Source: Cytobacillus sp. S13-E01 (GTDB lineage: Bacteria; Bacillota; Bacilli; Bacillales; Bacillaceae_L). From it: a stretch of DNA of 64,000 bases. Below are positions 43,345 through 54,608 of this stretch, in pieces. The notes below the pieces were generated by a model that saw nothing but the letters and a program-made list of their open reading frames with translations, did not search any database and had not been told where the DNA came from. Position 1 is the first letter of the stretch; the number at the start of each line of letters is the position of its first letter. The DNA is taken from positions 62,001-126,000 of the forward strand of contig NZ_JARFVC010000005.1 in the NCBI RefSeq assembly GCF_029193815.1, given 5' to 3'. The position numbers and the translations under genes were made by a program.

Positions 43345-43541
43345 TGATTATGATTAGTCTTCTCTGAAAAATTGTTGTAGTTCACAAAAAACACTTTAAA
43401 AAACAACAAAAATTAGGAAGCAGCTTACATTAAGCAAATGGTTTACTTTAAAATCTCTCACTAATTGACATAATTAAGGTTTTAGTGGATATTTAAATAA
43501 AAGAATTCGTTTTATTCTTCGTTTAAAGGAGAGAGCTAAAG

Positions 43542-43772
43542 ATGGGCGTAAATACTAATAATGATTTTATCGTTATAAAGGCTGCAGAGGATGGTGTAAA
43601 TGTGATTGGTTTAACACGTGGAACGGATACACGTTTTCATCATTCTGAAAAGCTAGATAAAGGTGAAGTGATGATTGCTCAATTTACGGAGCACACCTCA
43701 GCTATTAAGATAAGAGGAAAGGCTTTAATTCAAACTGGACATGGTGAAATTGAATCAGAAACAAAAAAATAG
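43542..43772 (+). CDS. mtrB: trp RNA-binding attenuation protein TRAP (MtrB)
   Basis: Forms an 11-subunit ring that, when loaded with tryptophan, binds NAG triplets in RNA and represses trp genes. Conserved residues in [32 protein letters not shown] and [16 protein letters not shown]-contact Lys and Arg residues are in the last segment. Length 76 aa. Its target is visible ahead of trpE (51065-51111). AGGAGAG precedes the ATG. Confidence 0.95.
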   Translation: MGVNTNNDFIVIKAAEDGVNVIGLTRGTDTRFHHSEKLDKGEVMIAQFTEHTSAIKIRGKALIQTGHGEIESETKK

Positions 43773-43794
43773 CAGGTAGCCCCTGCTTTTTTAG
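43771..43794 (+). terminator. Intrinsic terminator overlapping the mtrB stop
   Basis: AGCAGG / CCTGCT (43771-43776, 43782-43787) followed by six T residues; the stop codon runs into the left arm. Confidence 0.8.
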
Positions 43795-43884
43795 CTTTTT
43801 AGGTAGTTAAATGTGGGTCGATTTGGAAAGCATCAAGAAAAATGTAACTTTTAGGGCTAATAAGACACATAACACTTTGCTTTA

Positions 43885-43893
43885 TGTTATAAT
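43885..43893 (+). promoter_or_regulatory. Extended -10 promoter of hepS
   Basis: TGTTATAAT, an extended -10 (TGnTATAAT), 91 bases before hepS; no good -35, as expected for this type. Confidence 0.55.
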
Positions 43894-43983
43894 GATGGTT
43901 GTCAAAAATGTTAATGAATGATAACCATTTTCTTTGGGGAATTTGGTTTAGTTAGATATAACGGGGAAACAAGGGTGATTTAA

Positions 43984-44778
43984 TTGCATGACATCAATGT
44001 GAAAATGGCTGAGATTAAGGAGCTAATAGAAGCAAAAGTTAGACATCCTTATATAAATCAATATATTAACACGCCAAAAATCGACGAGGACAAGCTTCTT
44101 CTTTTGTATTCTATTTTTAAAGAGTTGAAGCTACCACAGCATCAGATTGAGAGTTATATTATAACGACGATGCTCGTTCAAATAGCCCTTGATACCCATG
44201 AAACAGTTTCAAACTCTTCTGTTTTGACGTTACCGAATACTTTAAAAAATCATCAACTTACAGTTTTGGCTGGAACTTACTTTAGTGGTTTGTACTACTA
44301 TCTTTTAGCGGATATTGATGACATTAATATGATTCGAACCCTAGCAGAGGCCATTAAAGATATTAATGAGCATAAGATAAGATACTATCAAAAAGATGCC
44401 GATCACTTTGACACTCTTATTAACACTGTCGAAATGATTGAAGTTTCTCTTTTTAGAAAAATAACGGAATTTTTCCATCTGCCAAAGTTGACTGAGCTTG
44501 CTACAAAAATGTTACTTTTAAAAAGGTTAGTGAGCGAAAGAGAGACATTTGCAAGTAAAGGCTACTCAATTTTATTTGACACCATGCGAAATCTGTTCTT
44601 TCCGGTATCTACTAATGTAGAAATGGTTGCAATGGGCATAGAGGAAGAAACCTATCTTCTTCAAATGATTGATAAATACATTGCTCATTTAAAACAACTT
44701 ATTGAAAAATGTTTAGTATCAAATCAAACGGTTAATAAACTCTTGGAAGTTCGTGTAAAGGAACTTCTTATTTCATAG
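43984..44778 (+). CDS. hepS: Heptaprenyl diphosphate synthase component I (HepS)
   Basis: Non-catalytic small subunit that with HepT makes the C35 chain of menaquinone-7. No DDxxD motif, as expected. N-terminus [19 protein letters not shown], helical throughout, 264 aa. TTG start with AAGGGTGA 5 bases upstream. First gene of hepS-menG-hepT, the gerC locus of B. subtilis. Confidence 0.9.
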   Translation: MHDINVKMAEIKELIEAKVRHPYINQYINTPKIDEDKLLLLYSIFKELKLPQHQIESYIITTMLVQIALDTHETVSNSSVLTLPNTLKNHQLTVLAGTYFSGLYYYLLADIDDINMIRTLAEAIKDINEHKIRYYQKDADHFDTLINTVEMIEVSLFRKITEFFHLPKLTELATKMLLLKRLVSERETFASKGYSILFDTMRNLFFPVSTNVEMVAMGIEEETYLLQMIDKYIAHLKQLIEKCLVSNQTVNKLLEVRVKELLIS

Positions 44779-44821
44779 TAAATTTATTATTCTGAAAAGA
44801 TTGTGGAAGAAGGGTCAAAAA

Positions 44822-45538
44822 ATGAAGCAATCCAAAGAAGAACGAGTGCATAAGGTTTTTGAGAAAATCTCCGAGAATTACGACCAAATGAATTCTGTCA
44901 TCAGTTTTCAACAACATAAAGCATGGCGTAAAGATACGATGAAACGTATGGATGTCCAAAAAGGGGCTAAAGCATTAGATGTATGCTGTGGCACGGCAGA
45001 TTGGACGATTGCGCTCGCTGATGCTGTCGGACCAACAGGCGAGGTATATGGACTGGATTTCAGTAAAAATATGCTTAAAATTGGCCAAGATAAAATTGAA
45101 ACATTGCAAGTAAAACACGCTAAACTGATACACGGTAATGCAATGGGGCTTCCTTTTGAAGATAATACGTTTGATTATGTCACAATTGGTTTTGGATTAA
45201 GAAATGTACCTGATTATCTTCAAGTGTTAAAAGAAATGTACCGTGTGGTTAAACCAGGTGGAAAAGTAGTGTGTTTAGAAACCTCCCAACCAACTTTAGT
45301 TGGTTTCAGGCAATTATACTTCTTTTATTTCCGCTTTGTTATGCCGGTTTTTGGAAAACTATTTGCAAAAAGTTATGAGGAATATTCATGGCTTCAAGAA
45401 TCTGCAAGAGACTTTCCAGGAATGAAAGAATTAGCTCAGATGTTTGAAAAAGCAGGGTTGCGAAATGTTAAAGTTAAACCTTACACTGGTGGGGTTGCAG
45501 CAATGCACTTAGGAGTTAAAGACAAAAAAGATAAGTAG
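44822..45538 (+). CDS. menG: Demethylmenaquinone methyltransferase MenG (UbiE)
   Basis: S-adenosylmethionine-dependent last step of menaquinone synthesis. SAM motif [16 protein letters not shown] (residues 51-66), then [13 protein letters not shown] and the family signature [18 protein letters not shown]. Length 238 aa. ATG 44822 with GAAGAAGGG upstream; an earlier GTG is not supported. Lies between the two HepPP synthase subunits, same pathway. Confidence 0.95.
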   Translation: MKQSKEERVHKVFEKISENYDQMNSVISFQQHKAWRKDTMKRMDVQKGAKALDVCCGTADWTIALADAVGPTGEVYGLDFSKNMLKIGQDKIETLQVKHAKLIHGNAMGLPFEDNTFDYVTIGFGLRNVPDYLQVLKEMYRVVKPGGKVVCLETSQPTLVGFRQLYFFYFRFVMPVFGKLFAKSYEEYSWLQESARDFPGMKELAQMFEKAGLRNVKVKPYTGGVAAMHLGVKDKKDK

Positions 45539-45601
45539 TTTAAAACTACTATGTTAACATGGCTACTACAAATTATGTCTACGTAAGTTAAGGTGAATCT
45601 C

Positions 45602-46564
45602 ATGAAATTGAAGATGATGTATTCCTTTTTGAATACGGATATAGCTATAATTGAAAAAGAGCTTGAGGCGACAATTCAAGCGGAGCACCCTCTACTTAGA
45701 CAAGCAGGGTTGCATTTATTACAAGCGGGCGGAAAGAGAATTCGCCCGGTATTTGTTTTGCTAGCTGGAAAATTTGGGGAGTATAATATTGATAATATCA
45801 AAAACGTTGCTGTGGCGCTAGAGTTAATTCACATGGCATCACTTGTACATGATGATGTAATTGATGATGCCGATTTGAGAAGAGGTAAACCGACTATAAA
45901 AGCGAAGTGGAATAACAAAATCGCAATTTATACTGGTGATTACATTTTTGCTCGTTCTTTAGAATTAATGACTAGAGTTGATCGAGTTGATGCACACAAA
46001 ATATTATCACAAGCCCTTGTTGAACTAAATATTGGAGAAATTGAACAAATAAAAGATAAATATGATTTTAACCAAAATCTACGCTGCTATTTACGTAGAA
46101 TAAAAAGAAAAACTGCTTTGCTAATAGCTGTGAGTTGTCAACTTGGTGCGATTGCATCCGATGTACCTAGTGAAGTACATCGGAAATTATATTTATTTGG
46201 CTACTACGTTGGTATGGCATTCCAAATAACAGACGACATCCTTGATTTTACAGCAACTGAACAACAACTTGGAAAACCTGCAGGAAGTGACCTACTCCAA
46301 GGGAATGTAACTCTTCCGGTATTATATGCATTACAAGATCCTGTATTAAGTCAAGAGATAATAAAGGTTTCAGAAACAACTACCCATGAAGAAATTCAAC
46401 CTCTTATCAATCTAATAAAAAATTCAAGCGCTATTAAAAAGTCAACAGAAATCAGTAATAGATACCTAGATAAAGCATTCGATGTTCTAAGTGAACTTCC
46501 AGTGAACAGAGCTAGAAATACGCTTTATAATATAGCTAAATTTATCGGCAAAAGGAAATTTTAA
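45602..46564 (+). CDS. hepT: Heptaprenyl diphosphate synthase component II (HepT)
   Basis: Catalytic prenyltransferase subunit. First aspartate-rich motif VHDDVIDDADLRRG (Asp84-Asp88) and second QITDDILDF are intact; GGKRIRPVFVLLA binds substrate. Length 320 aa. ATG 45602 is chosen since AAGGTGA lies 5 bases upstream; the GTG at 45593 overlaps the site. Confidence 0.94.
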   Translation: MKLKMMYSFLNTDIAIIEKELEATIQAEHPLLRQAGLHLLQAGGKRIRPVFVLLAGKFGEYNIDNIKNVAVALELIHMASLVHDDVIDDADLRRGKPTIKAKWNNKIAIYTGDYIFARSLELMTRVDRVDAHKILSQALVELNIGEIEQIKDKYDFNQNLRCYLRRIKRKTALLIAVSCQLGAIASDVPSEVHRKLYLFGYYVGMAFQITDDILDFTATEQQLGKPAGSDLLQGNVTLPVLYALQDPVLSQEIIKVSETTTHEEIQPLINLIKNSSAIKKSTEISNRYLDKAFDVLSELPVNRARNTLYNIAKFIGKRKF

Positions 46565-46670
46565 AGAATAATTATCTAGACAAACGTTGATAACCGATCA
46601 AAATAGTGTTACTATTTTGATTGGTTGTTAATTAGACAATCTTATACATATTTTAATGGGGTGGGTTATC

Positions 46671-47117
46671 ATGGAAAAAACTTTTTTAATGGTAAAACCT
46701 GATGGAGTACAACGTCAGTTAATCGGTGAAATTGTGGCTCGTTTTGAAAGAAAGGGCTTTCAATTAGTTGGAGCTAAACTAATGCAAATTACTCCAGAAC
46801 TTGCTGAGCAACACTACGGCGAGCATAAAGAACGTCCATTCTTCGGTGGATTAGTAAGCTTCATTACATCTGGCCCAGTTTTTGCAATGGTATGGCAAGG
46901 TGAAAACGTTATCACAACTGCACGTACGATGATGGGGGCTACAAACCCTAAAGATGCTGCACCAGGAACAATTCGTGGAGACTTCGGTTTAACAATCGAT
47001 AAAAACGTGATTCACGGTTCGGATGCTTCTGAAAGCGCTGAGCGTGAAATTGGCTTATTCTTCAAAGAAGCTGAGCTTGTTGAATATACTCGACAAATTA
47101 ATGAATGGATTTATTAA
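46671..47117 (+). CDS. ndk: Nucleoside diphosphate kinase
   Basis: Transfers gamma-phosphate between nucleoside triphosphates and diphosphates through a phosphohistidine. Active-site His115 in [23 protein letters not shown] start. Length 148 aa, standard. Start at 46671; GGGGTGGG is a modest ribosome site 7 bases upstream. A strong terminator follows. Confidence 0.96.
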   Translation: MEKTFLMVKPDGVQRQLIGEIVARFERKGFQLVGAKLMQITPELAEQHYGEHKERPFFGGLVSFITSGPVFAMVWQGENVITTARTMMGATNPKDAAPGTIRGDFGLTIDKNVIHGSDASESAEREIGLFFKEAELVEYTRQINEWIY

Positions 47118-47122
47118 GATCA

Positions 47123-47157
47123 AAAAGAACCAGCTAATTTTAGCTGGTTCTTTTTTA
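47123..47157 (+). terminator. Intrinsic terminator after ndk
   Basis: AAGAACCAGCTA / TAGCTGGTTCTT (47125-47136, 47141-47152) with a T-run; the repeat fragment starts right after. Confidence 0.92.
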
Positions 47158-47196
47158 AAGATAAGAAAGTATAAAAATTTGAACCTAGTTTTATTT
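47157..47196 (+). repeat. Dispersed repeat family 1, leader-only fragment
   Basis: Leader A (GATAAGAAAGTATAAAAATT onward to CTAGTTTTA), core missing. Confidence 0.7.
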
Positions 47197-47272
47197 ACTG
47201 TCTTTTACTACTCATTTTTCTCGAATTTGCGTTATACTGAATGTATGTTTTTAAAAATTTGAATACCGTTAA

Positions 47273-48067
<795 letters not shown>

Positions 48068-48257
48068 TAGTTTTAGTGGAGTTCATCATAGGATGGATTC
48101 TTTTTGCCTATCCAAATTTCATACTATATTATATCATTAAGTAGGAGTAATCTTTTTTAAGATTATTTTTACAATTTATTAAATTCTCTTACTAATTTGT
48201 GTTTTGATATGATATATTGGTACATAATCGCTTTAAAGAGTTGAAGGGGGATTGTAG

Positions 48258-49430
48258 ATGAGATATTTAACAGCAGGAGAATCACATGGCCCACAATTAA
48301 CAACCATTCTAGAAGGAGTACCCTCGGGTCTTGCTGTAACAGCGCAACAGATAAACGAAGAATTAGCTAGAAGGCAAAAGGGACATGGTCGTGGTCGAAG
48401 AATGCAAATCGAAAAAGACCAAGTGCAAATAGTAAGTGGTGTTAGACATGGGAAATCATTAGGCTCGCCAATTACATTAATGGTTGAAAATCGTGATTGG
48501 AAGCATTGGACAAGCATAATGGGAATTGAGCCATTGGAAGATGTTAAGGAGGAAGACGTAAAGCGACAAATTACTAGACCTCGTCCTGGACATGCCGACT
48601 TAAACGGTGCAATAAAATACGGTCATCGCGATATGCGTAACGTTTTAGAGCGTTCGTCAGCTCGAGAGACAACTGTCCGTGTAGCCGCAGGAGCAGTTGC
48701 CAAGCAGCTCCTTTTAGAATTAGGAATTAAGGTTGCGGGGCATGTATTGGAAATTGGTGGAGTAAGAGCGAATGATCCTACATATAAAACAATTGAGGAA
48801 CTACAGGTTATAACAGAACAGTCACCAGTCAGATGCTATGATGTTAAAGCTGAGAAGGAAATGATGGCGCAAATAGATCTTGCGAAAGAGAATGGTGATT
48901 CAATCGGTGGTATAGTCGAGGTTATCGTTTGTGGAATGCCGGCTGGAGTTGGAAGCTATGTTCACTATGATCGTAAGCTAGATGCAAAAATTGCCGCGGC
49001 AATGATAAGTATTAATGCTTTTAAAGGCGTCGAATTTGGCATAGGTTTTGATGCTGCACGTAAACCTGGAAGTGAAGTTCATGATGAGATTATTTGGGAC
49101 AAAGAAAATGGGTATACCCGCAGAACAAATAATTTAGGTGGTTTTGAAGGCGGAATGACAACAGGAATGCCTATTGTCGTTAGAGGAGTAATGAAGCCGA
49201 TTCCAACCCTCTATAAACCACTCAAAAGTGTTGATATCGAAAGTAAGGAACCATTTGCAGCAAGTATTGAACGTTCAGATAGTTGTGCGGTACCAGCAGC
49301 TAGTGTTGTTGCCGAGGCGGTTGTTGCTTGGGAAATTGCTGCTGCAATTGTAAGTCAATTTGGTCAAGATCGAATGGAGCTAATTAAAGATAACATTATG
49401 AAAATGAAGGAATATTCGAGGGACTTCTAA
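48258..49430 (+). CDS. aroC: Chorismate synthase
   Basis: Makes chorismate from EPSP using reduced FMN. Signatures [44 protein letters not shown] and [18 protein letters not shown] are intact. Length 390 aa. GAAGGGGG lies 9 bases upstream. Called aroF in the B. subtilis nomenclature. Ends in TAATG, one base shared with aroB. Confidence 0.95.
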   Translation: MRYLTAGESHGPQLTTILEGVPSGLAVTAQQINEELARRQKGHGRGRRMQIEKDQVQIVSGVRHGKSLGSPITLMVENRDWKHWTSIMGIEPLEDVKEEDVKRQITRPRPGHADLNGAIKYGHRDMRNVLERSSARETTVRVAAGAVAKQLLLELGIKVAGHVLEIGGVRANDPTYKTIEELQVITEQSPVRCYDVKAEKEMMAQIDLAKENGDSIGGIVEVIVCGMPAGVGSYVHYDRKLDAKIAAAMISINAFKGVEFGIGFDAARKPGSEVHDEIIWDKENGYTRRTNNLGGFEGGMTTGMPIVVRGVMKPIPTLYKPLKSVDIESKEPFAASIERSDSCAVPAASVVAEAVVAWEIAAAIVSQFGQDRMELIKDNIMKMKEYSRDF

Positions 49431-50503
49431 TGGCGGCTATTAATATTACGACTGATTCGAAACAGTACCCTTTATATATAGGTAGTGGAATAATTTCGGA
49501 ATTACCAAAGGTATTACAACAACTTACTAATCCTATTTCGAAGATATTGATTATTACGGATAACGTCGTGGCACCATTATACTTAGAAAAAGTGGTTTCG
49601 GTCTTAGCTAGGGATTACGCTACCGACAAGTTTATTATTTCACACGGTGAAACAGCAAAAAATATTGATACTTACTATGAGTGCCATACATGTGCATTAA
49701 CGAATGGGCTTGATCGTTCTTCTTTAATCTTAGCTCTAGGAGGCGGTGTCGTTGGGGATGTAGCAGGGTTTGTTGCTGCAACTTACCAACGGGGTATACC
49801 ATTTATCCAAATTCCAACAACTCTTTTGGCGCATGATAGTGCTGTAGGCGGGAAAGTTGCTATTAACCATTCTTTGGGGAAGAACATGATTGGTGCTTTT
49901 CATCAACCAGAAGCAGTTGTTTATGACACTGATTTTTTAGAAACTTTACCCAAAAAGGAGCTCTTATCAGGATTTGCTGAAGTCATAAAGGAAGCAATCA
50001 TTTGGGATAAGGACTTTTATAAATGGATTAAAGAAAATATTATGACTTTTTCAGATTTAAATGGCGATCAGCTTCAATATGCCATTCAAAAAGGCATAGC
50101 AGTTAAGGCTGAAATTGTTTCAAAGGATGAACGTGAAAACGGTATCCGTGCCTTTTTGAATTTTGGCCATACACTTGGCCATGCAATAGAGACAGAATTG
50201 GGATATGGGGAAATTACTCACGGTGAGGCAGTCCTAATTGGTATGTTATATGCCATAAAAGTTAGTGAGCAATATTTTGAAAAAAATTTAAACTACCAAG
50301 AATATGTAGATTGGTTTAAGAAATACGGTTATGCAACCACAATTCCAGCTGGACTAGATCCTAACAAGTTACTACTACGTATGAAAAAAGATAAAAAATC
50401 TACTGCTGGTAACATAAGAATGGTTCTTTTAAAAGAAGTTGGGCTTGTTGAAGTACATGAAGTGAATGATGAGTTACTGTATACACTACTTAAAAGTGAA
50501 TAA
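49430..50503 (+). CDS. aroB: 3-dehydroquinate synthase
   Basis: Second step of the shikimate pathway, NAD- and metal-dependent. [19 protein letters not shown] (NAD site), [18 protein letters not shown], and the metal histidines in [11 protein letters not shown] and ITHGEAV. Length 357 aa. Translationally coupled to aroC by a one-base overlap. Confidence 0.96.
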   Translation: MAAINITTDSKQYPLYIGSGIISELPKVLQQLTNPISKILIITDNVVAPLYLEKVVSVLARDYATDKFIISHGETAKNIDTYYECHTCALTNGLDRSSLILALGGGVVGDVAGFVAATYQRGIPFIQIPTTLLAHDSAVGGKVAINHSLGKNMIGAFHQPEAVVYDTDFLETLPKKELLSGFAEVIKEAIIWDKDFYKWIKENIMTFSDLNGDQLQYAIQKGIAVKAEIVSKDERENGIRAFLNFGHTLGHAIETELGYGEITHGEAVLIGMLYAIKVSEQYFEKNLNYQEYVDWFKKYGYATTIPAGLDPNKLLLRMKKDKKSTAGNIRMVLLKEVGLVEVHEVNDELLYTLLKSE

Positions 50504-50514
50504 GGAGGAGTTAC

Positions 50515-50883
50515 ATGGTTCGCGGAGTAAGAGGAGCAATTACAGTTAAGGAAAATGAATTAAATGAAATTATTGCCGCAACAGAGTTTCTCCTTCAAGA
50601 AATGATAAAGGCAAATAATATTAATCCCAAGGACGTGGCACAAGTATTAATATCCGTTACAGAGGACATTGATGCGGGATTCCCTGCTGCAGCACTTAGA
50701 CGTATTGATGGCTGGAGCTTTGTACCTGTAATGTGTATGAGAGAAATACCTGTACCAGGCTCTTTGGCTAAATGTATTCGAGTCATGTTGACGGTCAATA
50801 CAAAGGTTACACAAGAAAATATTTTTCATGTGTACCTAGAGGATGCGATACAACTAAGGCCTGATCTCGTTGAGAAGAATTGA
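50515..50883 (+). CDS. aroH: Chorismate mutase AroH
   Basis: Monofunctional trimeric chorismate mutase giving prephenate for tyrosine and phenylalanine. VRGVRGAITV start with the substrate Arg, EDIDAGFPAAALR and VMCMREIPVPGSL. Length 122 aa. AAGGAGG lies 6 bases upstream, 11 bases after aroB. It competes with trpE for chorismate. Confidence 0.95.
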   Translation: MVRGVRGAITVKENELNEIIAATEFLLQEMIKANNINPKDVAQVLISVTEDIDAGFPAAALRRIDGWSFVPVMCMREIPVPGSLAKCIRVMLTVNTKVTQENIFHVYLEDAIQLRPDLVEKN

Positions 50884-50970
50884 ATCTTCTCGTATTTTGG
50901 CTGCTTGTGCTAGGGAACAAAGACTGAAATGGTCTTATGCCCCTATAATAAATTAACGAACAGTAAATCG

Positions 50971-51000
50971 TTGACAAATAATCAAGAAATGTAATAACAT
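50971..51000 (+). promoter_or_regulatory. SigA promoter of the trp operon
   Basis: TTGACA (50971-50976), 18-base spacer and TAACAT (50995-51000). It gives a leader of about 295 bases to trpE that includes the TRAP site. Confidence 0.6.
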
Positions 51001-51064
51001 TAGAAATAGTAAGATTCTTTAGTTGAGTTAAGAGAACTATGAGATTGGCAAGAGTGCCATTCTA

Positions 51065-51111
51065 TAGCTAGGGTAGATGAGAGTGAGTGAGTTTAGTTGA
51101 GGTTAGCTGAG
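51065..51111 (+). promoter_or_regulatory. TRAP-binding site in the trp leader
   Basis: NAG triplets at 51065, 51069, 51074, 51079, 51081 or 51085, 51089, 51094, 51099, 51104 and 51109 (mostly GAG and TAG), spaced 4-6 bases. Ten or eleven triplets match the 11 subunits of TRAP, whose gene mtrB is 7.5 kb upstream. Confidence 0.85.
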
Positions 51112-51131
51112 AAAGATTAATCATATCAACT

Positions 51132-51173
51132 CTACCCCAATGACGTTTATTTGTCTTGGGGTTTTTTAATATC
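51132..51173 (+). terminator. trp attenuator (terminator and antiterminator)
   Basis: CCCCAA-T-GAC pairs with GTC-TTGGGG (about 51135-51160) followed by six T residues. TCTACCC (51131-51137), at its base, can instead pair with GGGTAGA (51071-51077) inside the TRAP site, so TRAP binding would free the terminator and stop transcription before trpE, the mechanism known from B. subtilis. Confidence 0.85.
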
Positions 51174-51303
51174 ATTATGGTATTAAAACTTAAGTTGATC
51201 ATTTTTTTATAGCTTTTATTAACCCCCTCCTAAATCCTCATTCTCCATAAGACAGTTAGTGTAGCGAATATTACACAACTTAAAAATATGGAGGAGTGAG
51301 CAC

Positions 51304-52824
51304 ATGAGTACAGAAGATTTATCCTCATTTCTGTCAAATTGCAACGAATACAAAACAATTCCGATTGTCAAAACAATTGTTGGTGACACGCTGACACCAA
51401 TACAAATTTTCCAAAACCTAGAACAAGAAGCGTCCTTTATTTTAGAGAGCAAGGATGAACAATCATTATGGTCACACTATTCTTTCATAGGCCTTAGTCC
51501 ATTTTTGTTTGTCGATGAAATAAATGGTGAATTTATCATAAAGAATGGCAATCAACAAAAAATCGCCAAAAAGAGTACCCTTAAAAAAGCGTTCGCTTGG
51601 ATTCAGGAACATTTAGCGGTTATGGATGTTGATTTACCCATCCCATTTACTGGGGGAGCTGTTGGTTATATTGGTTATGATGCAATATCAACCTTTGAAA
51701 AAGTAAATGAACATCAAAACAATGATATGAACATCAAACGATATCACTTCTTCTTTTGTGAAACACTATTAGCCTTTAATCATCATAAAAAAGAACTTTC
51801 AATCATTCATTACATTAGTTTAAATGGCGATGAAGACACTAGATGTAAAAAGGCAGTTTTTGAGCATGCATTAGCAAAAATAAATATTTATCTTACTAAG
51901 ATTTTGCAAAATAATAAACATCAAGAACTTGTTCCACTACACAATATGAAAGCGGAAGTTAGCTTTGATGATATTAAATCAAACTATGAAAAAGAAATGT
52001 TTATCCGAGATGTAACTAAAATTAAAGATTATATAGCTGCTGGTGATATTTTTCAGGCAGTGCTTTCACAACGGTTTGAGGTTCCTGTGAGTATAAGTGG
52101 ATTTGAATTATACCGAGTCTTGCGGATGGTAAATCCATCACCATATCTATTTTATATAAAAAGCGATGACGTTGAAATTATCGGTAGTTCTCCAGAAAGG
52201 CTAATCAACATTCAAGAAGATCATTTAGAGATTCATCCAATTGCAGGCACAAGACGCAGAGGGCGTACGCCTGAAGAGGATGAGTTATTGGCGCAGGAGC
52301 TTTTACATGATGAAAAAGAAAAGGCTGAACATTATATGTTGGTTGATCTAGCAAGAAATGATATTGGTAGAGTGTCGAAATTTGGAACGGTGAACACACC
52401 GGTACTAATGGAGTTAGGGCGATTCTCCCATGTTATGCATCTTATTTCAAAGGTTACAGGTGTTATTTCCGAAACTGTCGACCCAATTGATGCATTACTG
52501 GCAGCTTTTCCAGCTGGAACTGTATCGGGTGCTCCCAAGATACGAGCAATGCAAATATTATCTGAGCTTGAACCAACTGCAAGGAATTTATATGCTGGAA
52601 CGATTGCTTATATAGGATTTGATGGGAATATTGATTCATGTATAACTATTCGAACAATCGTATTAAAAGATGGTGTCGGTTTTATACAGGCGGGTGCTGG
52701 AATTGTTGCTGATTCCGTACCAGAGCTTGAATGGAAAGAAACACTCAATAAAGCTAGCGCCTTAATTAAAACTATAGAGCTGGCGCATAAGATGTTTGCA
52801 GGTAAGGAGGGTCAATATGTTTAA
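51304..52824 (+). CDS. trpE: Anthranilate synthase component I
   Basis: Converts chorismate to anthranilate with the glutaminase subunit, which is not in this operon; in Bacillus that subunit (trpG/pabA) is in the folate operon. Tryptophan feedback site LESKDEQSLWSHYSFIGL region, catalytic core QAVLSQRFE, NPSPYLFYIK, GSSPERL, PIAGTRRRG, PAGTVSGAPK. Length 506 aa. TGGAGGAG precedes the ATG. Confidence 0.95.
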   Translation: MSTEDLSSFLSNCNEYKTIPIVKTIVGDTLTPIQIFQNLEQEASFILESKDEQSLWSHYSFIGLSPFLFVDEINGEFIIKNGNQQKIAKKSTLKKAFAWIQEHLAVMDVDLPIPFTGGAVGYIGYDAISTFEKVNEHQNNDMNIKRYHFFFCETLLAFNHHKKELSIIHYISLNGDEDTRCKKAVFEHALAKINIYLTKILQNNKHQELVPLHNMKAEVSFDDIKSNYEKEMFIRDVTKIKDYIAAGDIFQAVLSQRFEVPVSISGFELYRVLRMVNPSPYLFYIKSDDVEIIGSSPERLINIQEDHLEIHPIAGTRRRGRTPEEDELLAQELLHDEKEKAEHYMLVDLARNDIGRVSKFGTVNTPVLMELGRFSHVMHLISKVTGVISETVDPIDALLAAFPAGTVSGAPKIRAMQILSELEPTARNLYAGTIAYIGFDGNIDSCITIRTIVLKDGVGFIQAGAGIVADSVPELEWKETLNKASALIKTIELAHKMFAGKEGQYV

Positions 52825-53842
52825 AGAATTATTAAATAAATGTATTAACGGGAATGTTTTGACCGAATCAGAGGCCAATGCGGTTATGGATGAAATAATG
52901 AGTGGAAGAGCCACACCTAGTCAAATTGCAAGCCTCCTCTCGATTTTACGTTTTAGAGGAGAAACTATTGATGAAATGACTGGATTTGCAAGGGCTATGC
53001 GGTCCCATATGATGGCATTAGAGTCTTACGATGATCAAGTAATCGATACATGTGGTACTGGAGGAGATGGATCTTCAACCTTTAATATATCAACCGCTAC
53101 AGCTATTGTTGTTTCTTCTTTAGGAGTAAAAGTTGCAAAACATGGAAATCGAGCTGTCTCTTCAAAAAGTGGAAGCGCGGATGTACTTGAGTACTTAGGC
53201 ATCGAAATCCAAGCTAGCCCAGAAGAAGCTAAGAGGGCAATGCGAGAAAGAGGAATGAGCTTTTTGTTCGCTCCGTTTTATCATTCAGCAATGAAGCATG
53301 CTGTTATACCTAGAACTGAGATTGGATTTAGAACTGTCTTTAATTTGTTAGGCCCATTAGCTAATCCAGCCCGTTGTAAAAAGCAGGTTATCGGCGTATA
53401 CTCACCTGATTATGCAGAAAAAATGGCATATACATTGCGGAATTTAGGATCTGAGCATGTTCTTTTCGTAACAGGTAGGGATGGGCTTGATGAATTCAGC
53501 ATTAGTTGTGAAACAGATGTAGTAGAACTGAAAAATGGCGAAATTAAGAAATTTGTGATCACACCTGAGGACGTTGGATTAGTAAGAGGAAATATCAAGG
53601 ATATTCAAGTCAGCTCTGTAACAGCAAGTGCTTTGTTGCTAGAACAAGTCTTAAATGGGGAAGGAAATCACAGTGCCACAGATATCGTTTTATTTAACGC
53701 TGGTGCTGCTTTATATGTAGCAGGTAAAACAAATTCTATATCTGAAGGAGTCAAGACGGCTAGGGAAGCATTGCAAAAAGGAGTAGTACAGAGTCATTTT
53801 AAAAAATTACGCAGTAAAAAGGAGACTCGGTATGCTAGGTAA
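52817..53842 (+). CDS. trpD: Anthranilate phosphoribosyltransferase
   Basis: Joins anthranilate and PRPP. Motifs DTCGTGGDGSSTFNIST (PRPP loop), KHGNRAVSSKSGSADVLE and FNLLGPLANPA. Length 341 aa. The start at 52817 follows AAGGAGGG by 5 bases and overlaps trpE by 8 bases. Confidence 0.95.
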   Translation: MFKELLNKCINGNVLTESEANAVMDEIMSGRATPSQIASLLSILRFRGETIDEMTGFARAMRSHMMALESYDDQVIDTCGTGGDGSSTFNISTATAIVVSSLGVKVAKHGNRAVSSKSGSADVLEYLGIEIQASPEEAKRAMRERGMSFLFAPFYHSAMKHAVIPRTEIGFRTVFNLLGPLANPARCKKQVIGVYSPDYAEKMAYTLRNLGSEHVLFVTGRDGLDEFSISCETDVVELKNGEIKKFVITPEDVGLVRGNIKDIQVSSVTASALLLEQVLNGEGNHSATDIVLFNAGAALYVAGKTNSISEGVKTAREALQKGVVQSHFKKLRSKKETRYAR

Positions 53843-54608
53843 AATAATTCAATCAAAGTACAAAGAAGTGAAGGAGATTGTTCTACCTGATTTTTTAGAA
53901 GTTAAGAGAAAGTCCTTATATGAAGCACTTATCAACCCTAATAGGAATATTGGCTTAATTGCAGAAATCAAAAAGGCATCACCATCCAAAGGCGTCATTA
54001 GAGAAGAATTTTATCCTCTTGAAATAGCTAAAGAATATGAAAATGTAGGGGTAGACGCTATCTCTGTTTTAACTGATAAAGAGTATTTTCAAGGATCAAT
54101 CGACTACCTTAAGCAAGTGAAGAGTGAAGTGGATGTTCCAGTACTAAGAAAAGACTTTATTGTCGATCCCATCCAAATTGAAGAAAGTGTAAGGATAGGT
54201 GCAGATGCCATCCTGTTAATTGGAGAGGTCTTATCAATTAGCCAGCTATATGAATTTTACTTAGAAGCATATGAGTTGGGTCTAGAATGTCTGGTTGAAG
54301 TGCATTCCTATGACGCCTTAGAGAAAGTCTTAGCTAAATTTGAGCCACAAATAATAGGTGTGAATAATCGAGACCTAAAAACCTTTGCAACGTCTATTCA
54401 ACATACTAACGAAATAGCACATCATATTCCAGTTGATAGCTTGTTAGTAAGTGAGAGTGGTATTCACACAAATAATGATCTAAGGAAGGTACAAGAATAC
54501 GGAGCTAATGCAGTATTGGTCGGGGAAGCGTTTATGAAGGCAGAGAAGCCTAGTGAGGGCATTAAGCAAATGTTTGGAGAAGATCGACATGACCGGATTA
54601 CTACTTAA
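53832..54608 (+). CDS. trpC: Indole-3-glycerol-phosphate synthase
   Basis: (beta-alpha)8 barrel enzyme. Catalytic lysines and glutamates in LIAEIKKASPSKG, VLRKDFIVD, ILLIGEVL, and SESGI; GANAVLVGEAFM near the end. Length 258 aa. Overlaps trpD by 11 bases, with AAAAGGAG upstream. Confidence 0.94.
   Translation: MLGKIIQSKYKEVKEIVLPDFLEVKRKSLYEALINPNRNIGLIAEIKKASPSKGVIREEFYPLEIAKEYENVGVDAISVLTDKEYFQGSIDYLKQVKSEVDVPVLRKDFIVDPIQIEESVRIGADAILLIGEVLSISQLYEFYLEAYELGLECLVEVHSYDALEKVLAKFEPQIIGVNNRDLKTFATSIQHTNEIAHHIPVDSLLVSESGIHTNNDLRKVQEYGANAVLVGEAFMKAEKPSEGIKQMFGEDRHDRITT

Noticed and set aside
43895-43935. Possible Fur box before hepS (TGATAACCATTTTC)
   Set aside because: Several mismatches to the 7-1-7 consensus and no iron link of the downstream genes.
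45541-45590. AACATGGCTAC near hepT resembling the gudB/ypfD leader motif
   Set aside because: Only the first 11 bases agree; no closing GCCACC arm or second hairpin.
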